From the NCBI GenBank assembly GCA_905216055.1, contig CAJMSH010000008.1, forward strand, positions 12,897 to 76,896: a DNA stretch of 64,000 bases, given 5' to 3'. The translations under genes and the position numbers were made by a program. The DNA is from an uncultured bacterium. GTDB taxonomy: Bacteria; Cyanobacteriota; Vampirovibrionia; Gastranaerophilales; Gastranaerophilaceae. Shown piece by piece: positions 53,340-61,871 of this stretch (within the stretch, counting starts at the first letter, position 1; each line of letters begins with the position of its first letter). The notes below the pieces were generated by a model. That model saw nothing but the letters and a program-made list of their open reading frames with translations, was not told the origin of the DNA and searched no databases.

Positions 53340-54767
53340 TTTGAAACGGCGCATCATTTTCATAGCTTTATTCATCGCGTGTTTACCCAATTTCCCTTTG
53401 AAACCGCCAAGACCGCCTAAATTACCCATTTTGCTCATGTCAGACATGTTCCCCATTTTCCCAAACATACCTTTCATATCAGACATGCCTTTCATCATCA
53501 TGCGCATTGCATCAAACTGTTTTATATACGAATTTATTTCTGCCAAATCCATGCCGCAGCCTTTTGCAATACGTTTTTTGCGACTTGTGTTCAACAAATC
53601 AGGATTTGCACGTTCTTCAGGTGTCATGCTGGAGATGAAAACTTCCATTCTCTTGAATTGTTTTTCACCTTCATGAGAAATTTTATCTCTGTCATCTTTC
53701 CCGATACCTAATCCTGGAAGCATTCCGAGTAAATTTCCCATAGAACCGAATGCCTGCATCTGCTTTTGCATCTTTAGAAAATCGTTGTAAGAAAAATTAT
53801 TCTTACTCATTTTTTCTTCAAGCTCGCGAGCCTGCTTTTCATCAAAAACTTCCTGAGCACGTTCAACAAGCGAAACAATATCACCCATACCAAGAATACG
53901 AGTTGCCATACGTTCAGGATAAAAATCTTCCAAAGCGTTAAGTTTTTCTCCCGTACCTGTCAATTTGATAGGTTTTCCTGTACAATAAACAACGCTTAAT
54001 GCCGCACCACCTCGGCTGTCACCGTCAAGCTTTGTCAAAACAAGACCTGTAAGCCCTAATTGAGCGTCAAAGTTTTCTGCGACATTAACAGCCTCTTGCC
54101 CTGTCATAGAGTCGATTACAAGCAGTTTTTCCGTAGGGTGGAAAACTCTGTCTATCAACAAAAGTTCTGCCATCATATCAGTATCGATTTGCAAACGTCC
54201 TGCGGTATCTAAAATAAGCGTATTAAATCCGTTTTGGTTTGCATAATCAATCGCCCCGCGCACAATTTGTTGAACATCTTTGCATTCAGGGATTGTAAAA
54301 ACTTCGTTATCAATTTCTTTCCCAAGTGTTTGCAACTGAGAAATAGCAGCCGGTCTATAAACATCACAAGCTACAAGAAGCGGATTTCTGCCTTCTTTTT
54401 TCAATTTTACGGCAAGCTTAGCCGAAGATGTGGTCTTTCCTGAACCTTGAAGCCCCAGCATCATAATCATATTTGGATTGCCTGAAAAATCAAGCGGTTT
54501 TTGCTCTTTACCCAAAAGATTAACAAGTTCGTCATTAACAATTTTAATCAATTGCTGAGAAGGATTTACACCCTCTAAAACCTTTTCACCCTCAGCTTTA
54601 TCCTTAATCGAAGAAATAAAAGCTTTTACGACACGCAAATTTACATCAGCGTCTAAAAATGCACGTCTGATTTCGCGTAAAGCCTCCTGCATATTTTCAG
54701 CAGTGAGCTCTTTCCCTCCGGTTTTTCCTATAATTTCCTGTAACTTTTCGCTTAAACTGTCAAACAT
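53337..54767 (-). CDS. ffh: Signal recognition particle protein Ffh
   Basis: GTPase that with SRP RNA carries ribosomes making membrane proteins to FtsY. The N domain covers residues 1-90. The G domain has GLQGSGKTTSSAKLAVKL near 107, DTAGRLQIDTDMMAEL, TKLDGDSRGGAALS and the closing GMGDIVSLVE. The methionine-rich M domain with GCGMDLAEINSYIKQFDAM binds the RNA, and the tail is an unusually repetitive Met/Gly/Lys stretch (MKGMFGKMGNMSDMSKMGNL). Length 476 is slightly above average because of that tail. No SRP RNA gene is recognisable beside it. Confidence 0.97.
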   Translation of the reverse strand: MFDSLSEKLQEIIGKTGGKELTAENMQEALREIRRAFLDADVNLRVVKAFISSIKDKAEGEKVLEGVNPSQQLIKIVNDELVNLLGKEQKPLDFSGNPNMIMMLGLQGSGKTTSSAKLAVKLKKEGRNPLLVACDVYRPAAISQLQTLGKEIDNEVFTIPECKDVQQIVRGAIDYANQNGFNTLILDTAGRLQIDTDMMAELLLIDRVFHPTEKLLVIDSMTGQEAVNVAENFDAQLGLTGLVLTKLDGDSRGGAALSVVYCTGKPIKLTGTGEKLNALEDFYPERMATRILGMGDIVSLVERAQEVFDEKQARELEEKMSKNNFSYNDFLKMQKQMQAFGSMGNLLGMLPGLGIGKDDRDKISHEGEKQFKRMEVFISSMTPEERANPDLLNTSRKKRIAKGCGMDLAEINSYIKQFDAMRMMMKGMSDMKGMFGKMGNMSDMSKMGNLGGLGGFKGKLGKHAMNKAMKMMRRFK

Positions 54768-54786
54768 AAAAGTATTATATCACAAA

Positions 54787-55116
54787 TTAAACATCAATAT
54801 TATCGTAATTAATATCAGATTTTATTTCGCCATCATGCTTAGCTTTGTATTTTTGATAAAGAAGCCATGCCGGCACAGAAATCGGGAATGTAAGAATTGT
54901 CGCAATTCCTAACAAACCTTTTTTAAATCCCGGTTTGTTGTTTGGATCAGGATTTTCAGGTGCATTTATATCAAGCCCGTAATCTTCTCCTACACCAAAA
55001 TTAACTTTATCAGAAATAGGATCTGAAATATTGTCTGCATTATTTTGCAAAAGAGATTTTGTATTATTTGATAAATATTTTCTGACACTTGTTGCTGTAA
55101 TTGATTGTACTCGCAT
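54787..55116 (-). CDS. Lineage-specific hypothetical protein
   Basis: A 109-residue protein I do not recognise. It has a polar N-terminus with VNFGVGEDYGLDI, a Pro/Asn-rich linker, one hydrophobic stretch (GLLGIATILTFPISVPAWLL) that could be a membrane segment, and an acidic tail. AAGGAAG lies a few bases before the ATG. It precedes ffh on the same strand with a 19-bp gap, so it may be co-transcribed. Confidence 0.55.
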   Translation of the reverse strand: MRVQSITATSVRKYLSNNTKSLLQNNADNISDPISDKVNFGVGEDYGLDINAPENPDPNNKPGFKKGLLGIATILTFPISVPAWLLYQKYKAKHDGEIKSDINYDNIDV

Positions 55117-55289
55117 AATGCTTCCTTAAACAAACTTACTTTTTCCATGAATTATAAGTCGAAAAATATTAGTTTATGCTACTTGCATAGTAAAATTTTT
55201 ACATTATTTTACAAATTTTAAAGAGAAAAATAAAACATCATACATTTTTACGATTTCATTTAATATTTGGTTTGCTAATATATAACCAT

Positions 55290-55362
55290 ACTCCTTAGAG
55301 AACTAAGATACACATATCCCTAATCAACAGCTATGCACTTCAAATGTACATAGCTTTTTTTT
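55290..55362 (+). ncRNA. Candidate small RNA with terminator
   Basis: In a gap without an open frame, a terminator-like hairpin AGCTATG / CATAGCT (55329-55335 with 55349-55355) ends in eight Ts. Upstream lies a small hairpin CTTAG-AGAA-CTAAG and a TAATATATAA stretch that could be a -10. It does not look like SRP RNA (no GGAA-type apical motif) or 6S. Transcription is unproven. Confidence 0.3.
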
Positions 55363-55365
55363 GGG

Positions 55366-55381
55366 GGAGCGTAGCCGCTCC
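55366..55381. repeat. Single palindrome of the 63-bp repeat family
   Basis: GGAGCG-TA-GCCGCTCC followed by ACCC and, a little later, GCTTAT. It is an isolated, decayed unit of the family seen after prs and ffh. Confidence 0.5.
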
Positions 55382-55465
55382 ACCCACCACTTGTAAAAGC
55401 TTATAAATATTTAAGTTATCAAACAAATTTTGTATAGTAATTAGGATTTTATTTTTTATATCTGC

Positions 55466-55493
55466 TTGACAAAGTATATTTATCAAATACAAT
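55466..55493 (+). promoter_or_regulatory. Promoter of tRNA-Ser
   Basis: TTGACA (55466-55471), 16-base spacer, TACAAT (55488-55493), 24 bases before the tRNA 5' end. Confidence 0.7.
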
Positions 55494-55517
55494 TGAAATA
55501 CATCCAAACAACTGTAT

Positions 55518-55604
55518 GGAGGAGTGCCAGAGCGGTTGATTGGAGCAGTCTTGAAAACTGTCGTACGTTCACGCGTACCGTGGGTTCGAATCCCACCTCC
55601 TCCT
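55518..55604 (+). tRNA. tRNA-Ser (TGA)
   Basis: Class II tRNA: acceptor GGAGGAG / CTCCTCC, anticodon stem GCAGT / ACTGT with loop CTTGAAA (anticodon TGA), a long variable arm (GTACG...CGTAC) and T-arm GTGGG-TTCGAAT-CCCAC. CCA is not encoded. The discriminator position reads T rather than the G usual for tRNA-Ser. The gene marks the left edge of the second accessory block. Confidence 0.95.
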
Positions 55605-55607
55605 TAT

Positions 55608-55645
55608 AAAAACGGGCTAACATTTGTTAGACCCGTTTTTATTTT
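55608..55645 (+). terminator. Terminator of tRNA-Ser
   Basis: Stem AAAACGGGCTAAC / GTTAGaCCCGTTTT (one bulged A), loop ATTT, then a T-rich run. Confidence 0.85.
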
Positions 55646-55693
55646 ATGTGGTGTCGGAGAGAATACTCTGTATTGAAGAGAGTGTTTTGCGTA

Positions 55694-55909
55694 GGGCAGA
55701 TGGTGCGATTATTTTGGGTAATTGGCTTGTGTAGCGGATTTCAGGGGCGGGAAATAATCAAACCATGTGAACCGTAATTACTCTTTTTACTCTTTTTCTA
55801 CTCGGTGCAGATGGTGTGATTATTTCGGGCAAAAGGATTTTAATCCTCTTTGTGCCTGTGTTTTAGGGTGATTAAGGCTTGGTTCAAATGGTATGATTAT
55901 TGCGGGCAA
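55694..55909. repeat. Four transposase-binding-like sites: probable end of element B
   Basis: A roughly 26-bp motif occurs at 55694-55720, 55748-55773 (inverted), 55804-55832 and 55881-55909. The shared core is CAnATGGTnyGATTATT followed by nCGGG. Multiple spaced copies just outside a DDE transposase gene are the hallmark of Tn7/Mu-type ends. A TGTGGTGTCGG at 55647, directly after the tRNA-Ser terminator, could be the outer tip. The gap 55646-56033 contains no gene. Confidence 0.7.
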
Positions 55910-56033
55910 GTGAGTCTTTTGAGGTTTTTGAAAATTCTGCTGTTCTGTTAAATTTTTTAATTGATACGAAACCGACACAATGCTCGGAAGTAGTGTTCCA
56001 ATTCTTCATCTTCAGAGTTAATGTGTGTGTACC

Positions 56034-58022
56034 ATGAATGAATATGTAACTATTAAAGAAATCGCACAGGCTAAGGGGTTAAAGAGCACTCGTTCAATCC
56101 GAATGGAAATCAACAAACCTGAAAGCAAATATATTTCAAGAGAAGTCAAAGTTAACGGCGGTATCTCATACGAAATATTGTTTTCAAGTTTAGAACCTGA
56201 ATTACAACAAAAACTTCGGGAATGCGAAACAAAATCAACGGCAATTGTTCCGTTGAATTACAAACCGCCTATTATTACAGATAAAGCAAGACAGACGGCA
56301 AATCACAGAATGAATATTGTTAAAGCCGCACTTGAACACAGAAACAAATATCCAACAATAAAACAAGCTGATGCTGAATTTTTAGACCTGTACAATTCAG
56401 GTTTGTATTTACCAAAAGCATACGAATTCCTTGGAAGTATTTCAATCGGAACATTAAGGAGATACATACAAGCCTACAAGAAAACCGGCAACGCTGAATC
56501 TCTAATCCCTCAATACAAAATAACAAAGCAGGGTGAGTATAACAGCATTTTAGATGACAATATGAAAAAAGTTCTGCTTGCTCTTTTACTTCATCAGAAT
56601 AAATTCGGGTACAATACGGCAATCAGGCTTGCAAAACAAGTATTGATTAAAAAAGGATATGATGAAGATGCTCTGCCGAGTAATATAACTTTTAAACGGT
56701 TTGCGGAGCATTTCAGAAAAAATAATTATGCGGAATGGGTGTTAAGACGTGAGGGTATGAAAGCCTACCACGATAAGGTTGAACCGTATATTGAAAGGGA
56801 TATAAGTAAAATAGAAGTTGGAGATGTGTTAATCGCAGACGGACACGTTCTCAATTTTCAAGTAATAAATCCGTTTACAGGAAAACCGACCAGAGCAACT
56901 TTGGTCGGTTTTTTAGACTGGAAGTCAACAGCTCTTGTCGGCTATGAAATTATGATGACTGAAAATACTCAGTGCATAGCCTCTGCCCTTAGAAATGCAA
57001 TTATTAATTTAGGTATTATCCCGAAAGTAGTTTATCAAGATAACGGCAAAGCATTTAAATCTAAATTCTTCCAAAACGCAGATTTTGATGAGGGGATACT
57101 TAACGGAGTGTATGCCAATTTAGATATTCACTCCGTTTTTGCCAAACCATATAATGCACGTGCAAAAGTTATAGAAAGATTTTTCTTAGATTTTCAGGAA
57201 GAATTTGAAAAACTTATGCCAAGTTATATCGGCACTTCAATTGAAAACCGTCCTGCGTGGATGAATAGAAATGAAAAACTGCATTTACAACTTCATAATC
57301 AACAAACAAAAGGAAATATTCCGACAGTACAAGAGACTATTAAATATATTAATGCCTGGCTTGAATACAGGAATCAAAAAGCCTGTCCTAATGATCGTTC
57401 AAAGAGAATTCAAGAGGTATTAAATTCTGTTCGGAAACAAGATATTAATAAATCTGCACTCGATTATTTAATGATGCAAACAGAATCACGAACTATAAAT
57501 AAACACGGAATAACATTTCTCGGAATGCATTACAGGAGTGACGTTATACTTGGACTTCGGGATAAGGTTTATGTCAGATATAGCTTATTTGATCTTTCAA
57601 AGGTTCATGTTTATTCAATGAAAGGTGAATTTTTATGCGTGGCTCACAGGGTACAAAAAGTGCATCCGATGGCAAATATTCTTGGCACAGTTAAAGATAT
57701 GGAGGAATACAAGCAGCAGTACCAAAAGCAACAGAAAATTAAAAGCAGACTTATCAAACAAATTAAAAAGACATTTACTAAAGATGAACTTCAGGTTTTA
57801 GAAATTGAACCGGAACCTGTTTTGGAAATAGAAGAACAACCAAAGCCGAAACGTGAACATAAGCAAACACCTCGTGAACAGCAGATGAACGTGCCGATGT
57901 TTAATTCAAATTATGAAAAATATGAATGGTTGATGACAAACGGAACAACAAATCCGCAGGATAGAAAGTGGCTTGCGGATTATATAAAAAGCGATGAATA
58001 TTACAACTTATATGGAGATTAA
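56034..58022 (+). CDS. DDE transposase (TnsB/MuA class), cassette B
   Basis: A full-length 662-residue transposase. The N-terminal DNA-binding helix-turn-helix is MNEYVTIKEIAQAKGLKSTR, with the Mu-like follow-up YISREVKVNGGISYEILFSS. The DDE core has Asp in VLIADGHVL, Asp in VVYQDNGKAF and Glu in KVIERFF. A beta-barrel domain (LRDKVYVRYSLFDLSKVHVY) and a C-terminal ATPase-contact tail (SNYEKYEWLM) follow. It is homologous to cassette A from about residue 75 to the end. I chose the ATG at 56034; the frame start is a GTG three codons upstream. It probably binds the repeats at 55694-55909. Confidence 0.9.
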   Translation: MNEYVTIKEIAQAKGLKSTRSIRMEINKPESKYISREVKVNGGISYEILFSSLEPELQQKLRECETKSTAIVPLNYKPPIITDKARQTANHRMNIVKAALEHRNKYPTIKQADAEFLDLYNSGLYLPKAYEFLGSISIGTLRRYIQAYKKTGNAESLIPQYKITKQGEYNSILDDNMKKVLLALLLHQNKFGYNTAIRLAKQVLIKKGYDEDALPSNITFKRFAEHFRKNNYAEWVLRREGMKAYHDKVEPYIERDISKIEVGDVLIADGHVLNFQVINPFTGKPTRATLVGFLDWKSTALVGYEIMMTENTQCIASALRNAIINLGIIPKVVYQDNGKAFKSKFFQNADFDEGILNGVYANLDIHSVFAKPYNARAKVIERFFLDFQEEFEKLMPSYIGTSIENRPAWMNRNEKLHLQLHNQQTKGNIPTVQETIKYINAWLEYRNQKACPNDRSKRIQEVLNSVRKQDINKSALDYLMMQTESRTINKHGITFLGMHYRSDVILGLRDKVYVRYSLFDLSKVHVYSMKGEFLCVAHRVQKVHPMANILGTVKDMEEYKQQYQKQQKIKSRLIKQIKKTFTKDELQVLEIEPEPVLEIEEQPKPKREHKQTPREQQMNVPMFNSNYEKYEWLMTNGTTNPQDRKWLADYIKSDEYYNLYGD

Positions 58023-58025
58023 TCT

Positions 58026-58742
58026 ATGAAGAAAACATTTATTAAAACAAAAAACGTCAAGCGGTTTGTGGCTTTGATGGATGAGTTGCAGAAACTTCCG
58101 CCGAACATTCCAAAACTTGCATTAGTTTACGGCGACCATGGGCTTGGAAAATCTCAGACAATCCAGTGGTGGGCAGATAAAAACGATTCTGTATATGTTC
58201 GGGCAACGCAAGGGATGACGAGCAGATGGCTTTTATCTGAAATTGCGGAGGAACTTGGAGAAGAACCTTACTGGCATACGCAGGAAACATTTGAACTCAT
58301 AGAGAATTATTTAAGGCAGAATCCTAAAATAATTATTGTTGATGAGATTGATTATTTGATTGAAAAACATACGGTTGAGACTTTAAGGGATTTGCACGAT
58401 AGGACAGCTTGTCCGATAGTTCTAGTCGGAATGGGGGCGGCTGACAAAAAACTTGCAAGATATCCGCATCTTGTAGATCGTCTGTATAAAACTTTGAAAT
58501 TTGAACAATTTAATGCTGAAGATATAACCGAGATTCTTCAACAAATAACCGATTTGGAGTTTACTCCTGATGCAATAAATTACCTTACAACAAGGACAAA
58601 CCAATTCAGGCAACTGGTTAAGTTGATTAATAAAATAGAAAAACTGTCTGAAACAAACAAAATTGATGAGATAGACGAATATACATTGAAAGGATTATTA
58701 AATGAAAGACAGAATCTTAAGGCTTTGCAGAAGGTTGGATAA
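58026..58742 (+). CDS. TnsC/MuB-class AAA+ transposition ATPase, cassette B
   Basis: Target-binding ATPase partner of the transposase. Walker A is GDHGLGKSQT near residue 37 (His instead of Pro at the third place, unlike cassette A), Walker B IIIVDEIDYL near 107, with IVLVGMGAADKKL after. It aligns with the cassette A ATPase along almost its entire length. It starts three bases after the transposase stop with GGAG upstream, and its last 41 bp overlap the next gene. Confidence 0.9.
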   Translation: MKKTFIKTKNVKRFVALMDELQKLPPNIPKLALVYGDHGLGKSQTIQWWADKNDSVYVRATQGMTSRWLLSEIAEELGEEPYWHTQETFELIENYLRQNPKIIIVDEIDYLIEKHTVETLRDLHDRTACPIVLVGMGAADKKLARYPHLVDRLYKTLKFEQFNAEDITEILQQITDLEFTPDAINYLTTRTNQFRQLVKLINKIEKLSETNKIDEIDEYTLKGLLNERQNLKALQKVG

Positions 58743-59376
58743 ATTTACACTTGATGAGATTTCAACTATTGCTGAAGATGTTGATGAGGCTGTTTTAGAG
58801 TTACTTCTCTTGACATTGGTTAAAGAGGGAAAATTAACTTTAAGAAATGACCTGTATTTTTATAATAAACAGAGTTTTAATAAAAAATATTCCATATTAT
58901 CTTATTATCCGGCAAAGATTTTGGATATTGTAATACGGTGTTTTTGCCTTTCAATTCCGGCATATAAAGCCAAAGACGTAATTGGTATTGCAGAAAGTTC
59001 TACGATGCAATTATATTATATTTTTAGGGAGTTAATTTACGAACGGCAGACAAATAAATTAAAATCACTATATGATAAATCTCCGCAGCAAGGCAGAAAC
59101 AGAATTTTTTACGATGAGGAATTTTCTTTTTATGTTTACGATAATCAGGTCTTTGTAAGTGAAAAATCATTTCAAAGCCCTGAAGAAAAAGCATTTACAA
59201 AACCTGAAATTCAAGAATTCAAAAAGGTTTACAGTTATCTGACGAGATTTACCTCTCACAATTCAAACAAAGTTGACCTGCTGCAAAAACTCGCCGAGGG
59301 AATCTGGAGGAGAAACAAGGAATTTGAGGAACTTTATTTTGATTTAAAAGTTAATTTACTTAATATTTCTTCATAA
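58702..59376 (+). CDS. Winged-helix protein P3-B, third gene of cassette B
   Basis: A 224-residue protein of unknown function. Residues 10-58 (RLDKFTLDEISTIAEDVD, LLTLVKEGKLTLRNDLYFYN) match the N-terminus of P3-A. After that the two share nothing I can align. The B-specific part has a helical segment (IRCFCLSIPAYKAKDVIGIA), a second HTH-like stretch and a beta-like FYVYDNQVFVSEKSF, then a helical tail. It overlaps the ATPase gene by 41 bp, which guarantees co-expression. It is likely an accessory or target-choice subunit of the transposon, by position only. Confidence 0.65.
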   Translation: MKDRILRLCRRLDKFTLDEISTIAEDVDEAVLELLLLTLVKEGKLTLRNDLYFYNKQSFNKKYSILSYYPAKILDIVIRCFCLSIPAYKAKDVIGIAESSTMQLYYIFRELIYERQTNKLKSLYDKSPQQGRNRIFYDEEFSFYVYDNQVFVSEKSFQSPEEKAFTKPEIQEFKKVYSYLTRFTSHNSNKVDLLQKLAEGIWRRNKEFEELYFDLKVNLLNISS

Positions 59377-59719
59377 ACTTTTCCCCGATTTTTTTAATAG
59401 TCCTTATCCTTTTTGTTATCTGATTTTAAAGTAAATATAAAAAATTCGTTCATTTTTTCTGTTCCTGTTATTACTGTTTTTTATTTTCAAAAGTCGGGGA
59501 ATATTCCCCGCTGTTGATTTTTCGCCTATTCCATAAATAAATAATTTTCATATAATTGAATTATAGGTTAAAGATTTCCCGGTAGAGCCAGTCATATTGC
59601 CTTATTAGGCATATTCTGCTGTGCAAAAAATACTGGACAGTCGGCTTATAGAAAAATTTTCAAAATCTTATACAGCTTGATTATAGACAACTAACTATAT
59701 CAAGAGAGGATTGAAAAAT
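59377..59719. other. Junction between cassette B and the Mu-like region
   Basis: A gene-free 343-bp gap. It holds a perfect 16-bp palindrome CGGGGAATATTCCCCG at 59495-59510 and three scattered TTATAG motifs nearer the HTH gene. The palindrome may end cassette B transcription or bind a regulator. One end of the Mu-like element is expected here, but I cannot fix its edge. Confidence 0.5.
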
Positions 59720-59935
59720 ATGTCAAATTGTGTTTATTGCAAAAAACAAATTTTAACTAAATTTATTTTTTCCCTTTTGGATCTTAAATCAAAAGAAATT
59801 CAGATGGCTTTGAATATTTCCAAAAGTGTAGTAAGCCGCTATTTGACTGGGGAGAGAGGGTGTCCGGAAATTGACCTTTATATTATTGAAAAGATTTTCG
59901 GAATAAAAGTAAAGGATTACACAATTAATGAATGA
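59720..59935 (+). CDS. Small HTH regulator at the head of the Mu-like region
   Basis: A 71-residue protein: an N-terminal CVYC pair, then a helix-turn-helix (LLDLKSKEIQMALNISKSVV, SRYLTGERGCPEIDLYIIEK). By place and size it resembles Mu Ner or a C-type repressor. I chose the ATG at 59720 (AGAGGA about nine bases upstream) over the TTG at 59711. The last eight bases overlap the transposase start. Confidence 0.75.
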   Translation: MSNCVYCKKQILTKFIFSLLDLKSKEIQMALNISKSVVSRYLTGERGCPEIDLYIIEKIFGIKVKDYTINE

Positions 59936-61871
59936 AACCAAGCAAGTAAAATCAAATATTCCGGCTTGGATTTCAATTCAAGAAGCGTGTAATCTTTTGA
60001 ATGTCAAAGAGAAGACACTCAAAAATCGCTGCTACAAAGGTGATTTTATTTATAAAATTGAAGTAAAAGATAATATAAAACAAATTTTTATTCGTTATTC
60101 ATCTTTACCTATATCAAAAAAAATTGACAACGAATCTGATAATAAAAAATATTCTGAAGCCCCTTTATGGTCACGCATTCAGGCAGATAAATACATAGAT
60201 GTTATCCAAAAAAGTCTTTGTTTGAGAGGCAGAGCCTTAAAACTGTTCATCGAAAATTGGAATAAAAATAATCCTGATAACCAAACGTCTTATTCTTCCT
60301 TAATTAGAATGAGAAATAGATACTTTGCTTGTGGAATAAATGGTTTACTATCAAGATATGGAAACAATTCAGGCAGATCAATAATAAAAGATTGCTATTT
60401 TGATTACTTCAAAAATTTGTATTTGATGGAGGGTGCTCCCTCTTTACAAACCTGTTGGGATTTGACACTTGGCTATGCAATGAGAGAAAACGGAGTTGAA
60501 AGAGTCAATTTCCCAAGTTGTTCAACCTTTAAACGCAGGTTAAGACGTGAAGTACCAAAACAAAGTATTTATTTAGCGAGATATGGGGAATCCGCTTGGA
60601 ATAGGAAATACGGCAATTACATTGATAGAGACTACTCTACTGTAATTTGCGGTGAAGCGTGGGTTTCAGATCACGCTCAGATAGACGTTGCCTGTCTTAC
60701 TCAAGACGGCAACGTTGTATTTCCTTGGGTTACAGCTTGGAGAGATTATAAATCAGGGAAATGGCTCGGTTGGATATTGCAATCAGGAAATCCAAATTCG
60801 GATCATATTTTTCAATCATTTTATTATGCGGTCAATGAATTTGGCTTACCTAAAGATGTCATCATAGATAACGGCAAGGACTATCGCTCGAAAGACTTTG
60901 CCGGCGGACGTCAATTTAAAGTTGAAACAAATCAACGCAAAACAAGGTCTATGCTTGGTGAATTAAATGTCAATGTACATTTCGCTCTTCCATATAATGC
61001 ACAGACAAAACCAATTGAAAGAGATTTCTTAAAAATAAAGGAACTGCTCTCTAAACACTGTGTTGGATATCGTGGCGGCAATGTTATTGAACGTCCGGAA
61101 AAACTTGCAAAAGAGATTAAAGCAGGGAAGATTATTCCTTTTGAACAGTTTAAGGAAATATTTGACGATTTTGTGATTAATGTTTTAAACAAACGTCCGT
61201 CACAAGGTAAAAATCTTGCGGGATTATCACCAAACCAATTATTTAATCAGGAATTTGCAGAAAAAATCAGACCATCAAAAGATGCACTTAAATTGTTCTG
61301 CATGAGGACATCTAAAACATTCACAATTATTAGAAACGGCATTAAGGATAATGAACTCGGTATTACTTACTGGGCTGATTGGATGGTTTCAAAAACCAGA
61401 TTAAAAGTTTATCTCCGCCGGGATGTTCAAAATTACAAAGAGGCTTGGGCTTTTAGAGCCGATAATAACGAATTTATCGGCAAGGTTACAGCGGTCAAAG
61501 CTGTTGCGGCACTTCACGCAGACGAAATTTCAAAAGAAGCTTTCAAAGAGGCTATGGCTATTAAAAAACGCAGTTTGAAGATTGCAAAATCATATATTAA
61601 ACAGAATCGAGAGATTAGTATTGAAGAAAAATGTGCAAATTATAAAGCAGCATACGCAAGCGTTGAAAAGCAAGCCAAACCAAAAGTTTCGTTAATCGCT
61701 AACACCAAAATGGATAAAGTTATTCAAAAAAGTAAAGAGATGGAATCCTTTGGGAAGTACGATTTATCAATGTTTTTAAACGATAACAAGCCGGAAGAAA
61801 AACCTCTCTATTTATACGAGACGGATAAAATTCTCGACCAAGAATTAAAAGGAGTCGCCAATGGATATTAG
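59928..61871 (+). CDS. MuA-like DDE transposase
   Basis: A 647-residue transposase of a lineage different from cassettes A and B. The N-terminal DNA-binding part has the helix-turn-helix WISIQEACNLLNVKEKTLKN. The core has Asp in WVSDHAQIDVACL, Asp in VIIDNGKDYRS and Glu in PIERDFLKIKE, spaced as in Mu. A Mu_transpos_C-like beta-barrel (ITYWADWMVSKTRLKVYLRR) and a Lys-rich tail follow. It overlaps the MuB-like gene by 11 bp. Likely function: integration and replicative transposition of a Mu-like prophage. Confidence 0.9.
   Translation: MNETKQVKSNIPAWISIQEACNLLNVKEKTLKNRCYKGDFIYKIEVKDNIKQIFIRYSSLPISKKIDNESDNKKYSEAPLWSRIQADKYIDVIQKSLCLRGRALKLFIENWNKNNPDNQTSYSSLIRMRNRYFACGINGLLSRYGNNSGRSIIKDCYFDYFKNLYLMEGAPSLQTCWDLTLGYAMRENGVERVNFPSCSTFKRRLRREVPKQSIYLARYGESAWNRKYGNYIDRDYSTVICGEAWVSDHAQIDVACLTQDGNVVFPWVTAWRDYKSGKWLGWILQSGNPNSDHIFQSFYYAVNEFGLPKDVIIDNGKDYRSKDFAGGRQFKVETNQRKTRSMLGELNVNVHFALPYNAQTKPIERDFLKIKELLSKHCVGYRGGNVIERPEKLAKEIKAGKIIPFEQFKEIFDDFVINVLNKRPSQGKNLAGLSPNQLFNQEFAEKIRPSKDALKLFCMRTSKTFTIIRNGIKDNELGITYWADWMVSKTRLKVYLRRDVQNYKEAWAFRADNNEFIGKVTAVKAVAALHADEISKEAFKEAMAIKKRSLKIAKSYIKQNREISIEEKCANYKAAYASVEKQAKPKVSLIANTKMDKVIQKSKEMESFGKYDLSMFLNDNKPEEKPLYLYETDKILDQELKGVANGY

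Noticed and set aside
55117..55517. SRP (4.5S) RNA next to ffh
   Set aside because: No conserved GGAA-type apical domain or matching helix is visible; only the separate small-RNA candidate remains.
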